A stretch of 32,429 nucleotides of DNA. Origin: an uncultured Roseburia sp. Lineage in GTDB: Bacteria > Bacillota > Clostridia > Lachnospirales > Lachnospiraceae. The notes under the pieces were generated by a model. The model ran no database searches. It saw nothing but the letters and a program-made list of their open reading frames with translations, and was not told the DNA's origin. Position 1 is the stretch's first letter, and the number at the start of each line of letters is the position of its first letter. The stretch is from contig CANTEO010000027.1 of the NCBI GenBank assembly GCA_947652855.1, positions 1 through 32,429 on the forward strand, given 5' to 3'. A program made the position numbers and the translations under genes. Shown one piece after another: positions 23,104 to 30,915 of the stretch.

Positions 23104-24426
23104 GTGATCCTTCCTACATTTGCCATGGCGGCCATGATGGTCGTGATGTTCATCACGGTGCATTTTTTGTCAAATGCCGCGGTGGAGTATGACATTCAAA
23201 AGGATTTGCGCAAGAGCCTGCGGGAAAACGCCAAAAATATCGCTCTGGTGAACGGAGAGCTAAAAGTGGATGAAGATTTCCAATATTCAGACAGCGAAAT
23301 TAGCTACCTGGTCGTCAACGCAAAAAACAGGACGTTTTTGGGGAGCTATCCTGACGGGCTGGAGGCGGACGCGGAAGAGTTTCGTCAGGTCTTCCGTGTC
23401 ACGGAATGCGTGTCGATCAATGGAGGAAAGTATTATGTCAGGGACTCCTGGGTGGGGGAAAGCAAGGGAGCGTATTTTGTGCGTGGAATTATAAAGAAAG
23501 AAGATGCCGACAGCCCATACCGGACGATGAAATGGCTGTCTTATTTGAGCATCGTCAGCGCGGTCGTCCTGATTTTGTCCTGTGAGATGGTTTTGTCAAA
23601 AAAAATCTCGAAAGAGCTTGAGAAAATGTGCCGGACGGCGGAAAGCATTGGGTTTCATAGGAATATGTCGCAGAGGATGGAGTCGGACAGCCAGTTTTTG
23701 GAGATTGCAATATTGGCGCAGGCAAACAACCGTATGCTGGACTGCATGGAGCAGACGTTTCAGATGCAGGAGCAGTTTACGTCAGACGTCGCGCATGAGC
23801 TGCGGACGCCCGTGGCTGTCGTCATGGCGCAGTGCCAGTATGCAGAGGGAAAAGTGGACAGCGTGGAGGAGTTCAAAGAGGTGATGGACGTGGTTTACAG
23901 GCAGTCCAAAAAGATTAATGACATCATCACGCATCTGTTAGATTTTTCCAGGCTGGATCAGGGCGGGGCGCAGATTTCGGCCGAGACGCTGGATCTGGTG
24001 GAGATTGCGGAATCCGTCTGCATGGAATGGGAGGAGAAGGCGCTTGGCAAGGTGAGGTTTCGCCTGAATCTTATGGAGGCCGTCTCAAAAGGCGACATAG
24101 GCCTGATTTTTATTGTGATCCAAAACCTGGTTTCTAATGCGGTGAAGTTTAGCCGCCCCAATGGCTTAATTGAAGTGGAGACCGGGAAAGAAGGAAAGGA
24201 AGCCTATGTGAAGGTGAAAGACTATGGGGTTGGCATAAAAGAAGAGGATTTGCCCCGCGTGTTCCGGCGGTTTTATAAGTGCGACAAATCCAGGAACGCC
24301 GAAGGGTTTGGCCTTGGCCTTGCGCTTTCCGAAAAGATTGCCATTCAGCATGGCGGAAGGCTTTTAGCGGAAAGTGAATTTGGGGAATGGAGCGAGTTTA
24401 CGCTCCTCCTTCCGGCGGCGGAGTGA
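23104..24426 (+). CDS. Sensor histidine kinase
   Basis: The kinase has two membrane segments (about 1-25 and 142-162 with this start) enclosing an extracytoplasmic sensing region of about 115 residues. The HisKA box is EQFTSDVAHELRTPVAVVMAQ, with His231. The ATP-binding domain has NLVSNAVKFS, KDYGVGIKEEDLPRVFRRFY and GFGLGLALSEKIAIQHGGR. The GTG at 23104 is the first standard start in the frame, but it lies inside the first membrane helix without a ribosome binding site, and the same frame is open upstream with a basic stretch (IKRKRISQRSISRYL). The true start is therefore probably earlier, at a rare codon such as ATT 23059 or ATA 23074. It pairs with the preceding regulator; the signal is unknown. 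Confidence 0.9.
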   Translation: MILPTFAMAAMMVVMFITVHFLSNAAVEYDIQKDLRKSLRENAKNIALVNGELKVDEDFQYSDSEISYLVVNAKNRTFLGSYPDGLEADAEEFRQVFRVTECVSINGGKYYVRDSWVGESKGAYFVRGIIKKEDADSPYRTMKWLSYLSIVSAVVLILSCEMVLSKKISKELEKMCRTAESIGFHRNMSQRMESDSQFLEIAILAQANNRMLDCMEQTFQMQEQFTSDVAHELRTPVAVVMAQCQYAEGKVDSVEEFKEVMDVVYRQSKKINDIITHLLDFSRLDQGGAQISAETLDLVEIAESVCMEWEEKALGKVRFRLNLMEAVSKGDIGLIFIVIQNLVSNAVKFSRPNGLIEVETGKEGKEAYVKVKDYGVGIKEEDLPRVFRRFYKCDKSRNAEGFGLGLALSEKIAIQHGGRLLAESEFGEWSEFTLLLPAAE

Positions 24427-24440
24427 TCGGGCCTGTTTTT

Positions 24441-24487
24441 TCCGTCCATCCAGACAGTTTTAGGAAGCAGCTTTCTGTCTGGACGGA
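24441..24487. terminator. Hairpin between convergent kinase and rqcH genes
   Basis: CCAGACAG (24450-24457) pairs with CTGTCTGG (24475-24482), extended by TCCGT/ACGGA after a four-base bulge. No T tract follows the stem on either strand, so it is not a textbook terminator, but it lies exactly between two converging genes. Confidence 0.4.
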
Positions 24488-24511
24488 ACCCCATGGCGCG
24501 GCCGGATGACG

Positions 24512-26248
24512 TTATGGGAGCTGGCGGATGCCCGTGATGTCGGGATGGATCGTCAGGGAGTAGTTGGTATAATAAACGACGAATCCCGGCGCGCTTTTGT
24601 TCGGCTTTTTCACGTTTTTTCGCTGTAGGTAGTCGATCTCCACTTTTTCGCTGTCTTTTCCTTTGGAGTAGTAGCCTGCGAGCTTTCCGGCCTCTTCGAA
24701 CGTGCGGTCTGGCAGCTCCTTCCCTTCGGTTTTCACGATTACATGGGAGCCGGGCATCTCTTTTGCGTGAAACCACCAGTCGCCTCCCGTCGCGAACTGA
24801 AACGTCAGCTCGTCGTTTTGGTAGTTGTTTTTGCCGACGTACATATGGAACCCGTCGGAGGAGAGGTAATGGAACGGCTTGCTTTTAGCCGCTCTTTTTT
24901 TGTCGCCCCGTTTCTTTTTCAGGTATCCGTATTCCACAAGCTCCTCACGGATTTGGGTCAGGTCGTCCTCTAAGACGGCGATGTCAAGGGCGGCGGAAAT
25001 GCTCTCCAAATGGGAGATTTCCTGTCTCGTCTCTTCAATCAGCCGGGTGAGCGCCTCGTAGGTGCGCTTTAGCTTTCCATACCGGTCAAAATATTTCTTT
25101 GCGTTCTCCGTGGCCGTAAGCTGGCTGTCCAGGGGAACCGTCACCATTTCATTCGTGTAATAGTTTAAGGCTTCTAACGTCTTCGCCCCTTCGGGGAGGC
25201 CATAGCCGTAGCTGTTCAAAAGCTCTCCGTAAATCCTGTATTTTTCCCGTTTTTCCGTGTCCTTAAGCTGCTTTTGCTGCAGGCTGAATTTTTTGCGGTT
25301 CCGCTCCAGCGCGGTTGAGACGATGCGGCGCAGGTCAGACGATTTCTGACGGATTCGGGTGTATGTGTTGCGGCTTTCATAGTACGTCTCAAGGACTTCG
25401 GAAATAGAGCCGTACGTCTCCGTCTCATAATCCTGATACGCGGTGCAGGGGAGCGCGGAGAATTCGATCGGCTCTTTCCCGCGGTATATGATGTTGGGGG
25501 TAAAATTGGCTTCTTTGACGTCCGCCATCAGCCAGTCAAAGCTGTGGTACAAATGGAGCCGCTCGCCCTCGCTTAAGGAGCTGGTCGGAAAGTCCCCGTC
25601 AATGCCTGCGCGGCAGCAGATTTCATTGGCGATTAAGGGGCTGATCCCGGTATAGGAGCCATAGATGGCCTTGTTTATGGGCATGGGCTTCGAAAAGACC
25701 GTTTGAGAAAAAGAAGGCTCCGCGGCGGAAAGCGGGTCGCTTTTTTTTGTGGTTTCCGGTATGAAATAGCTTCTTCCGGGAAGGACTTCCCGGATGGAGC
25801 TGACCTGAGCGGAAACGCGCTTGATGCTGTCAATAATGGTTCCGTCTTCTTTTTGAAAAATGATGTTGCTGTGCTTTCCCATCAACTCTACCGTAAGCGT
25901 CTTTTGGCATAAGTCCCCCAGGTCGTCAAGATGCTCAATCTGAAAATGCAGGATGCGCTCTAAGCCCGGCTGGCGTATCCCCACGATTTTCCCGCCGGAA
26001 ATGTGCTTGCGCAAAAGCATGCAGAAATTGGGGGCGGTCAGGGGGCTTTGCTTATTTTGCTTTGTCAGATATAAAAAGGGGAGGGACGCGCTTGCGCTCA
26101 TGGCGAGGCGCCACTGCCCGTTTGGCCCTTTTAGGGTGAAAAGCAGCTCGTCCTTTTCTGGTTGGGCGATTTTGCTGATTCTGCTGTTTAAGATCGTATG
26201 GTTTAATTCGTGCGCCAGATTTGCCACGACAATTCCGTCAAATGCCAT
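24512..26248 (-). CDS. rqcH: RqcH, ribosome quality-control NFACT protein
   Basis: RqcH (also annotated fibronectin-binding protein FbpA) binds stalled 50S subunits and adds alanine tails to trapped chains for degradation. The 578-residue protein starts MAFDGIVVANLAHELNHTIL, the family start, and has NFCMLLRKHISGGKI and HLDDLGDLCQKTLTVELMGKHSNII in the NFACT-N domain. The middle is a long coiled coil (about 300-430), and the C-terminal NFACT-R domain carries GDWWFHAKEMPGSHVIVKT and APGFVVYYTNYSLTIHPD. The frame is open back to 26659, but the ATG at 26248 has a GGAGGTATC ribosome binding site and correct start; the upstream 137 codons look non-coding and cross the promoter. It has its own promoter, divergent from the helicase. 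Confidence 0.92.
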   Translation of the reverse strand: MAFDGIVVANLAHELNHTILNSRISKIAQPEKDELLFTLKGPNGQWRLAMSASASLPFLYLTKQNKQSPLTAPNFCMLLRKHISGGKIVGIRQPGLERILHFQIEHLDDLGDLCQKTLTVELMGKHSNIIFQKEDGTIIDSIKRVSAQVSSIREVLPGRSYFIPETTKKSDPLSAAEPSFSQTVFSKPMPINKAIYGSYTGISPLIANEICCRAGIDGDFPTSSLSEGERLHLYHSFDWLMADVKEANFTPNIIYRGKEPIEFSALPCTAYQDYETETYGSISEVLETYYESRNTYTRIRQKSSDLRRIVSTALERNRKKFSLQQKQLKDTEKREKYRIYGELLNSYGYGLPEGAKTLEALNYYTNEMVTVPLDSQLTATENAKKYFDRYGKLKRTYEALTRLIEETRQEISHLESISAALDIAVLEDDLTQIREELVEYGYLKKKRGDKKRAAKSKPFHYLSSDGFHMYVGKNNYQNDELTFQFATGGDWWFHAKEMPGSHVIVKTEGKELPDRTFEEAGKLAGYYSKGKDSEKVEIDYLQRKNVKKPNKSAPGFVVYYTNYSLTIHPDITGIRQLP

Positions 26249-26320
26249 TTGATACCTCCAGGTGGATTCCATAATTGCGGCGGCGCGGTAAGCGCGCGGG
26301 CCTGCCTGTGCTATGCTTTC

Positions 26321-26349
26321 ATTATATCCAATTGATTTGGCCGCGTCAA
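26321..26349 (-). promoter_or_regulatory. rqcH promoter
   Basis: On the minus strand TTGACG (26349-26344) and TATAAT (26326-26321) have a 17-base spacer, very near consensus. The leader is about 65 bases long. Its -35 box lies only 7 bases from that of the divergent helicase promoter. Confidence 0.75.
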
Positions 26350-26356
26350 TTTGATC

Positions 26357-26385
26357 TTGAAAAAAGAGGGCGCTCTTGTTAGAAT
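26357..26385 (+). promoter_or_regulatory. Promoter of the HelD-like helicase gene
   Basis: TTGAAA (26357-26362) and TAGAAT (26380-26385) have a 17-base spacer. Transcription should start near 26392, which favours the ATG at 26447 over the upstream ATG at 26408 as translation start. Confidence 0.65.
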
Positions 26386-26446
26386 GATGGATACGGCCTT
26401 TTAAAAAATGCGAAACATGAGGCTGGCGAAAGGAGCGGCAGGTTCC

Positions 26447-28528
26447 ATGAAGGAAGAAGCTTACTTGGCGAAAACGCTTGATGCGCTTCACAAAAGAATC
26501 GCTGAGATTGATAAAAAAATAGAGGGCAACGAAAAGGACATTGCGTCCATGCAGGAATATGTCTGGGAAAATTATGCGGAGTTTGACGAATACGGCTATG
26601 AGACGTATGACAATAGCGCCGCCTATAAGAGCCGCGTCAAAGAAAAGGGCGAATATCAAAAGGAGAGGCTTCGGTATGAGCGTATGCTTTCTTCCCCTTA
26701 TTTTGGCCGGGTGGATTTTTGCTATGAAGGCGAGGACGCGCCGGAGACGTACTATATCGGCATTGGCAATCTGTCAAAAGGAAGGGCGTTGGATCCGTAT
26801 GTCTTTGACTGGAGGGCCCCGGTCTCCGGGCTGTTTTATGATTATGACAAAGGGCCGGCGAGCTTTGTGGCGCCGGCGGGCGTTTTAAAGGGGGAGATCA
26901 CCAGAAAGCGTCAGTATAAGATAAAAAACGGGAGCATCGTCTATGTTTTGGAGAATGACATGAACATTGACGATGAGGCGCTGCAGCAGGCGCTGTCCGA
27001 AACGGCGGACGCCAGCTTAAAGAATATTGTCACCACGATCCAAAAGGAGCAAAATCAAATCATACGGGATGAGAGCCATCGAATTTTAGCGGTGCAGGGC
27101 TGCGCGGGGAGCGGGAAAACTTCTGTCGCGCTGCACCGGATCGCCTATCTGTTGTATCACAACAGAAAGCAGCTGCGTTCCGCGCAGGTTTTGATCCTCT
27201 CTCCCAACAGCATTTTTGCGGACTATATCTCCCGGATTCTGCCGGAGCTTGGAGAAGAGAACATACAGGAGATGACATTTGACGAATTTGCCTATCATGC
27301 GCTGCGGGAATATGGCGAGGCGGAGGACCGCGCCGATGAGATGGAGAAGACGCTTCATGCGGGGGAGCCGGAGGAGTATTTTGCCGTCAGGTCGTTAAAG
27401 CCCCCTACAAAAGAGGCGGAGTACAAGCAGACGAAGGCGTACATGGAGGAGCTGAATGGGTTTGCCTTAAGCCTGGAATGGGAGCTGATGGATTTTCGGG
27501 ACTTTCAGTATAAGAAAATGGAGCGAAAGGAGACGGAGCTGTCTGACTTATTTTATGAGAAGTTTTCAGACGAGCCGCTCCTTAGCCGCATGGAAAGGAT
27601 CGGGGAGCATCTGATTGACGCGGAAGAGACGCTCCGCGGCAAAAATATGCCGGAGGAGGAAAAGCAGGAGGCGCTTGACCGCCTGAACCGGATGTATCAG
27701 ACGCGGGATCTGCTGAAGCTGTACAACCATTTTCTGGAAGGTACGGGGCGGGAGGCGATGGATGTCTCGGACGGCATACTGCGCTATGAGGACGTGTATC
27801 CGCTTTTGTATTTAAAATATGCCCTGCTTAAGCCTGCGAGGCGCAAGGAGGTGAGGCATCTGGTGATTGACGAGATGCAGGACTATACGTATCTGCAATA
27901 TGACCTGATCGCCAAGATGTTTGACTGCCCTATGACTTTGTTGGGGGATCGGGCGCAGTCCATGTCGGGGGAGGAACGGGACGTGTTGACATTTTTGCCG
28001 AAGATCTTTGGGAAGGAGGTGCATCCTGTCTGCCTGGATAAGAGCTATCGCTCCACGCTTGAGATCATGGAGTTTGCGGGCCGGCTTAGAACGTCGGCCG
28101 CGTCGCCGTCAGTGAACCGTCATGGCGAGGCGCCGAAGGTGAGCCGCACAGAGACGAAGGATGAGATGTATGCGCAGATGGCGGCGGATCTAAAGCGGCA
28201 GGCCGGATGGGAGACCGCAGCGGCGCTCTGCCTGGACGCGGACAGCGCGATAGAAGCCGCAAGGGAGCTAAAGAGCCGCCTTCCCGGACGGGAAGTCATG
28301 CTTTTGACAAAGGACAGCATGCACTTTAAGAAAGGGATTTCCGTCATGCCGTTCTATTTGGCGAAGGGCTTGGAGTTTGACGCGGCAGTCGTCCCAAATG
28401 TGCAGGATTATGTGACGCCGCTGCACAGGCAGGCGCTTTACATCAACGCGACGCGGGCGCTGCATTGGCTTAGGCTGTATGGAACGGGGCGTTCTGGCTT
28501 GCTTGCCGCGTCAGAATTTGGGGATTGA
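26447..28528 (+). CDS. HelD-like superfamily 1 helicase
   Basis: HelD proteins bind RNA polymerase and recycle it from stalled or inactive complexes. With the chosen start the protein has 693 residues. The N-terminal coiled coil (EEAYLAKTLDALHKRIAEIDKKIEGNEKDI) is followed by YIGIGNLSKGRALDPYVFDWRAPVSGLFYDY, typical of HelD. Walker A GCAGSGKTSVALHRI is near residue 218, then the DEMQDYTYLQYDLIAKMF box, DKSYRSTLEI, and AKGLEFDAAVVPNV with a final INATRALHWLRLYG. The frame is open from 26408, but that ATG has almost no leader after the promoter and no ribosome binding site, while 26447 follows AGGAG with an 11-base gap. The protein is shorter than Bacillus HelD by a small margin. Divergent from rqcH. 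Confidence 0.88.
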   Translation: MKEEAYLAKTLDALHKRIAEIDKKIEGNEKDIASMQEYVWENYAEFDEYGYETYDNSAAYKSRVKEKGEYQKERLRYERMLSSPYFGRVDFCYEGEDAPETYYIGIGNLSKGRALDPYVFDWRAPVSGLFYDYDKGPASFVAPAGVLKGEITRKRQYKIKNGSIVYVLENDMNIDDEALQQALSETADASLKNIVTTIQKEQNQIIRDESHRILAVQGCAGSGKTSVALHRIAYLLYHNRKQLRSAQVLILSPNSIFADYISRILPELGEENIQEMTFDEFAYHALREYGEAEDRADEMEKTLHAGEPEEYFAVRSLKPPTKEAEYKQTKAYMEELNGFALSLEWELMDFRDFQYKKMERKETELSDLFYEKFSDEPLLSRMERIGEHLIDAEETLRGKNMPEEEKQEALDRLNRMYQTRDLLKLYNHFLEGTGREAMDVSDGILRYEDVYPLLYLKYALLKPARRKEVRHLVIDEMQDYTYLQYDLIAKMFDCPMTLLGDRAQSMSGEERDVLTFLPKIFGKEVHPVCLDKSYRSTLEIMEFAGRLRTSAASPSVNRHGEAPKVSRTETKDEMYAQMAADLKRQAGWETAAALCLDADSAIEAARELKSRLPGREVMLLTKDSMHFKKGISVMPFYLAKGLEFDAAVVPNVQDYVTPLHRQALYINATRALHWLRLYGTGRSGLLAASEFGD

Positions 28529-28553
28529 ATTTTTAGGAAAAATTTGTTAGAAT
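28525..28553 (+). promoter_or_regulatory. Promoter of the FliD-like gene
   Basis: TTGAAT (28525-28530) and TAGAAT (28548-28553) are separated by 17 bases. The -35 box overlaps the helicase stop codon. The 75-base leader contains an imperfect hairpin ATGCC...GGGCAT (about 28584-28609) before an AAAGGAG site. Confidence 0.6.
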
Positions 28554-28631
28554 AATAAAATAGCACGTAGTCTATTTATTTATCATGCCTGGACACGGAG
28601 GTCAGGGCATCCAAATCAAAGGAGTGATTCT

Positions 28632-29552
28632 ATGTCATTTTCAATTTCATCAAACGCAAGGATGGTGGGAGGACTGTTTACCAGTATGTTTGGCGGCTCT
28701 AAAGGCAATTCTTCCGGCATGGGCGGCTTTAGCCTGTCTGAGTATGCCAGCATCCGAAACGGGTCTTACCACAAGCTGCTGAATTCGTACTATTCCTTAG
28801 ATCAGGCGGATTCCGGAAGCGGCCCGTCTTCCAGCGGCAAAGCGTCCGCAAGGGATACGGAGAGGACGTATCATTACTGGACTCCTGACGGCACGGTCAC
28901 AAGGACGTATGACAACAGCCTTGTCACGGACAGGACAGGGGCGATTAAGCAGAAGGACGACGCGTCAGAGACGGAAAAGCCGTCCTCCACGACATCGACT
29001 TCAAAAGACCAGGCTTCGAAGCTTGCGACGATCGAATCGGACGCAAAGAAGCTGAACAGCGCTCTGAACACGCTGATGGCTCAGGGCAGCAATTCCATCT
29101 TTAAGACGGAGACGTCAGTAGACAAAGACGGAAAGGTGACGACAGGATATGACACGGATAAGATTTACAAAGAAGTCTCTAATTTTGTAAATCAGTACAA
29201 TGCGTTGACGAAGAGCGCGGGAGGCTCCAAAGTCACGTCGATCCGTTCCGCGTCGGCTTCTTTGGGGATCTATTCCAAACAGAATGAGAAGCAGCTCGCA
29301 GAGATTGGGATTAAAGTGGATTCCAAGACGAACACATTGTCCATTGACGAAGAGATGTTTAAAAAAGCGGACATGAAGGCGGTGAAGTCGCTGTTCCAGG
29401 GAAGCGGCTCCTATGGGTACAAGGTGAACGCGAAAGCGTCCTCCATTGACTATCAGGCGCGCTACGAAGCGACGAAGGCCAATACATACAACAGCTTTGG
29501 CGGCTATTCCAACAACTATTCTTCAGGCAGCCTGTGGAATGGGATGGTGTAG
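28632..29552 (+). CDS. Orphan protein with FliD-like C-terminus
   Basis: This 306-residue protein is rich in Ser, Gly, Thr, Asn and Tyr and has no clear signal peptide or membrane segment. The first half (to about 120) is low in complexity with a Tyr- and Thr-rich part (ERTYHYWTPDGTVTRTY). The second half has SNFVNQYNAL and ASLGIYSKQNEKQLAEIGIKVDSKTNTLSIDEEMFKKADMKAVKSLFQGSGSYG, in which the pattern 'L..IGI..D..TLSIDEE.F...D...VK.LF' matches the C-terminal region of the flagellar cap protein FliD. No other flagellar gene lies in the window. It may be a surface or secreted relative whose role is unknown. The last residues are Tyr, Ser and Asn rich. It has its own promoter and a long-loop terminator. 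Confidence 0.65.
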   Translation: MSFSISSNARMVGGLFTSMFGGSKGNSSGMGGFSLSEYASIRNGSYHKLLNSYYSLDQADSGSGPSSSGKASARDTERTYHYWTPDGTVTRTYDNSLVTDRTGAIKQKDDASETEKPSSTTSTSKDQASKLATIESDAKKLNSALNTLMAQGSNSIFKTETSVDKDGKVTTGYDTDKIYKEVSNFVNQYNALTKSAGGSKVTSIRSASASLGIYSKQNEKQLAEIGIKVDSKTNTLSIDEEMFKKADMKAVKSLFQGSGSYGYKVNAKASSIDYQARYEATKANTYNSFGGYSNNYSSGSLWNGMV

Positions 29553-29606
29553 GCCGGCACGGCGCATTTTAGAGAAATCAGATGGATGAGCCGGCGTATT
29601 TTCTAA

Positions 29607-29649
29607 TATGCCCTAAGGCAGGGCTTGTCCGTTTGGCATAGTTTAGGGC
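29607..29649 (+). other. Mutually exclusive pairings upstream of the terminator
   Basis: In the 346-base gap 29553-29898, GCCCTAA (29610-29616) can pair with TTAGGGC (29643-29649). Alternatively, GCCCT (29610) pairs with AGGGC (29620-29624), or TATGCC (29607) pairs with GGCATA (29635-29640). The second arm of the long pairing touches the first arm of the terminator. The pattern is like a switch, but no known riboswitch class is recognised. Confidence 0.35.
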
Positions 29650-29723
29650 CGCTGCGCGGCATCACAGATTTCAAGTGGGATGGGTTCCTGCGTTGAATTC
29701 GGGATGCCGCGCAGCGGCTTTTT
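29648..29723 (+). terminator. Terminator with 16-bp stem and 39-base loop
   Basis: Bases 29648-29663 and 29703-29718 are perfect reverse complements (core GCCGCTGCGCGGC), followed by five T residues. The loop of 39 bases is unusually long. It lies about 95 bases after the FliD-like gene and isolates the LysR gene downstream. Bases 29724-29830 hold no gene; they include two ATTGAT-like repeats before the LysR promoter. Confidence 0.75.
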
Positions 29724-29830
29724 GCCTGCAAAGATAAGGATCCGTTCTTTGGCGCAGGGAGGCATGCTGTCAGAGGAGGAACGTGCTATCTCGTGATTGA
29801 TATTCTATATTGATGCTTTGAGGGCATTGA

Positions 29831-29873
29831 CAATATAAAAAATATTGATTCCTGCATGAATATTTGATATAAT
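29831..29873 (+). promoter_or_regulatory. lysR-type gene promoter with overlapping dyad
   Basis: TTGATT (29845-29850) and TATAAT (29868-29873) have a 17-base spacer. The dyad CAATAT-N5-ATATTG (29831-29847) overlaps the -35 box, and more ATTGAT/TATTGA motifs lie upstream (29796-29817). The placement suits negative autoregulation by the LysR protein, which is inference. Confidence 0.65.
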
Positions 29874-29898
29874 AAAAGAAAAAACGGGAGGAATCCAT

Positions 29899-30813
29899 AT
29901 GGAAATTCGTGTTTTAAAGTATTTCCTTGCCGCTGCAAGGGAAGAAAATATTACGCGGGCCGCTGCGCATTTACATATCACGCAGCCTACGCTGTCCCGT
30001 CAATTGATGCAGATGGAGGAGGAGCTTGGGGTCAAGCTGTTCCGCAGGGGGAAATATAAGATATTGCTGACGGAGGAAGGGATGCTGCTGCGGCGCCGCG
30101 CGCAGGAAATCGTTGACCTGACGAAAAAGACGGAGAAAGAATTGAAGCGCAGTGAGGAGGCCGTCTTAGGGGAAATTTTTATCGGATGTGGCGAAACGCA
30201 GAATATGAACCCGCTTTCTAAGATGATCGCCTCTTTCCAGCAGCTTTATCCAGAGGTAAGCTTCCACATCTATACGGCGATAGCGGATGACGTCACGGAA
30301 CGTCTGGAAACCGGCGTGTTGGACATGGGCCTTTTATTGGATCCCGTGCAGGTCAGCAGATATTATTATGTGCAGATGCCGCTTAAGGAAACGTGGGGAA
30401 TCTTGATGCGGAAGGATTCGAGTCTGGCCGAAAAGGAAGCCATTACGCCGCAGGATTTAGTGGGCCAGCCCTTGATTATGCCGAAGCGCCAGTCTGCGCA
30501 AAATGATCTGGAAAGCTGGCTTGGCGAGGACGCGGAGAGAATCCGTATGGTCTCGACGTGCAGCCTTTCTCATTTCAACCAGCAGGTCATGGTGGAGAAC
30601 GGAGTTGGAAAAGCGATGGTGATCGGATTTCCTGTCAGCAATGAAAAGCTGTGCGTGCGCCCAATGGAGCCGAAGGTGGAGAGCGGCTGCGTTTTGGTTT
30701 GGAAAAAGAATCAGAAGATTTCTTTGGCGATGACGCGGTTTGTCGCGTACGTCAAAGAATATCTGGAGGGCGTGAGGGAAGAGGGCGGCGAGGATGACGC
30801 GGATGTGGAATAA
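29899..30813 (+). CDS. LysR-family transcriptional regulator
   Basis: The 304-residue protein has the N-terminal winged helix-turn-helix MEIRVLKYFLAAAREENITRAAAHLHITQPTLSRQLMQMEEELGVKLFRR, then a helical linker to about residue 85, and a periplasmic-binding-protein-like effector domain with GEIFIGCGETQNMNPLSKMIASFQQLYPEVSFHIY. The family controls many small-molecule pathways; the effector here cannot be read. No enzyme or transporter gene is divergent from it, so its target is not beside it. A GGGAGGAATC site precedes the ATG, and the gene has its own promoter. The C-terminus is acidic and extends slightly past the domain. No signs of damage. Confidence 0.92.
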   Translation: MEIRVLKYFLAAAREENITRAAAHLHITQPTLSRQLMQMEEELGVKLFRRGKYKILLTEEGMLLRRRAQEIVDLTKKTEKELKRSEEAVLGEIFIGCGETQNMNPLSKMIASFQQLYPEVSFHIYTAIADDVTERLETGVLDMGLLLDPVQVSRYYYVQMPLKETWGILMRKDSSLAEKEAITPQDLVGQPLIMPKRQSAQNDLESWLGEDAERIRMVSTCSLSHFNQQVMVENGVGKAMVIGFPVSNEKLCVRPMEPKVESGCVLVWKKNQKISLAMTRFVAYVKEYLEGVREEGGEDDADVE

Positions 30814-30849
30814 GTTGAGAAAATCTGTCCTGATATGGAAAAAGATGAT

Positions 30850-30887
30850 AAATGCGACAGCTATATGTCGCATTTGTTATGTTAGAA
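30850..30887 (+). promoter_or_regulatory. Perfect dyad and -10 box before the WYL regulator
   Basis: AAATGCGACA (30850-30859) and TGTCGCATTT (30866-30875) are perfect reverse complements with a 6-base centre. A -10 box TAGAAT is at 30882-30887. No good -35 box is present; its position would lie within the dyad. The dyad may be the operator of the downstream WYL protein or, less likely, the terminator of the LysR gene (TTTG follows). Confidence 0.55.
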
Positions 30888-30915
30888 TGAGGCGGTGGAG
30901 CAAGGAGTGGGCGTG

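Noticed and set aside
24512..26659. A 715-codon open frame on the minus strand
   Set aside because: The first 137 codons cross the rqcH and helicase promoters and have no family similarity; the real start is the ATG at 26248 with its own ribosome binding site.
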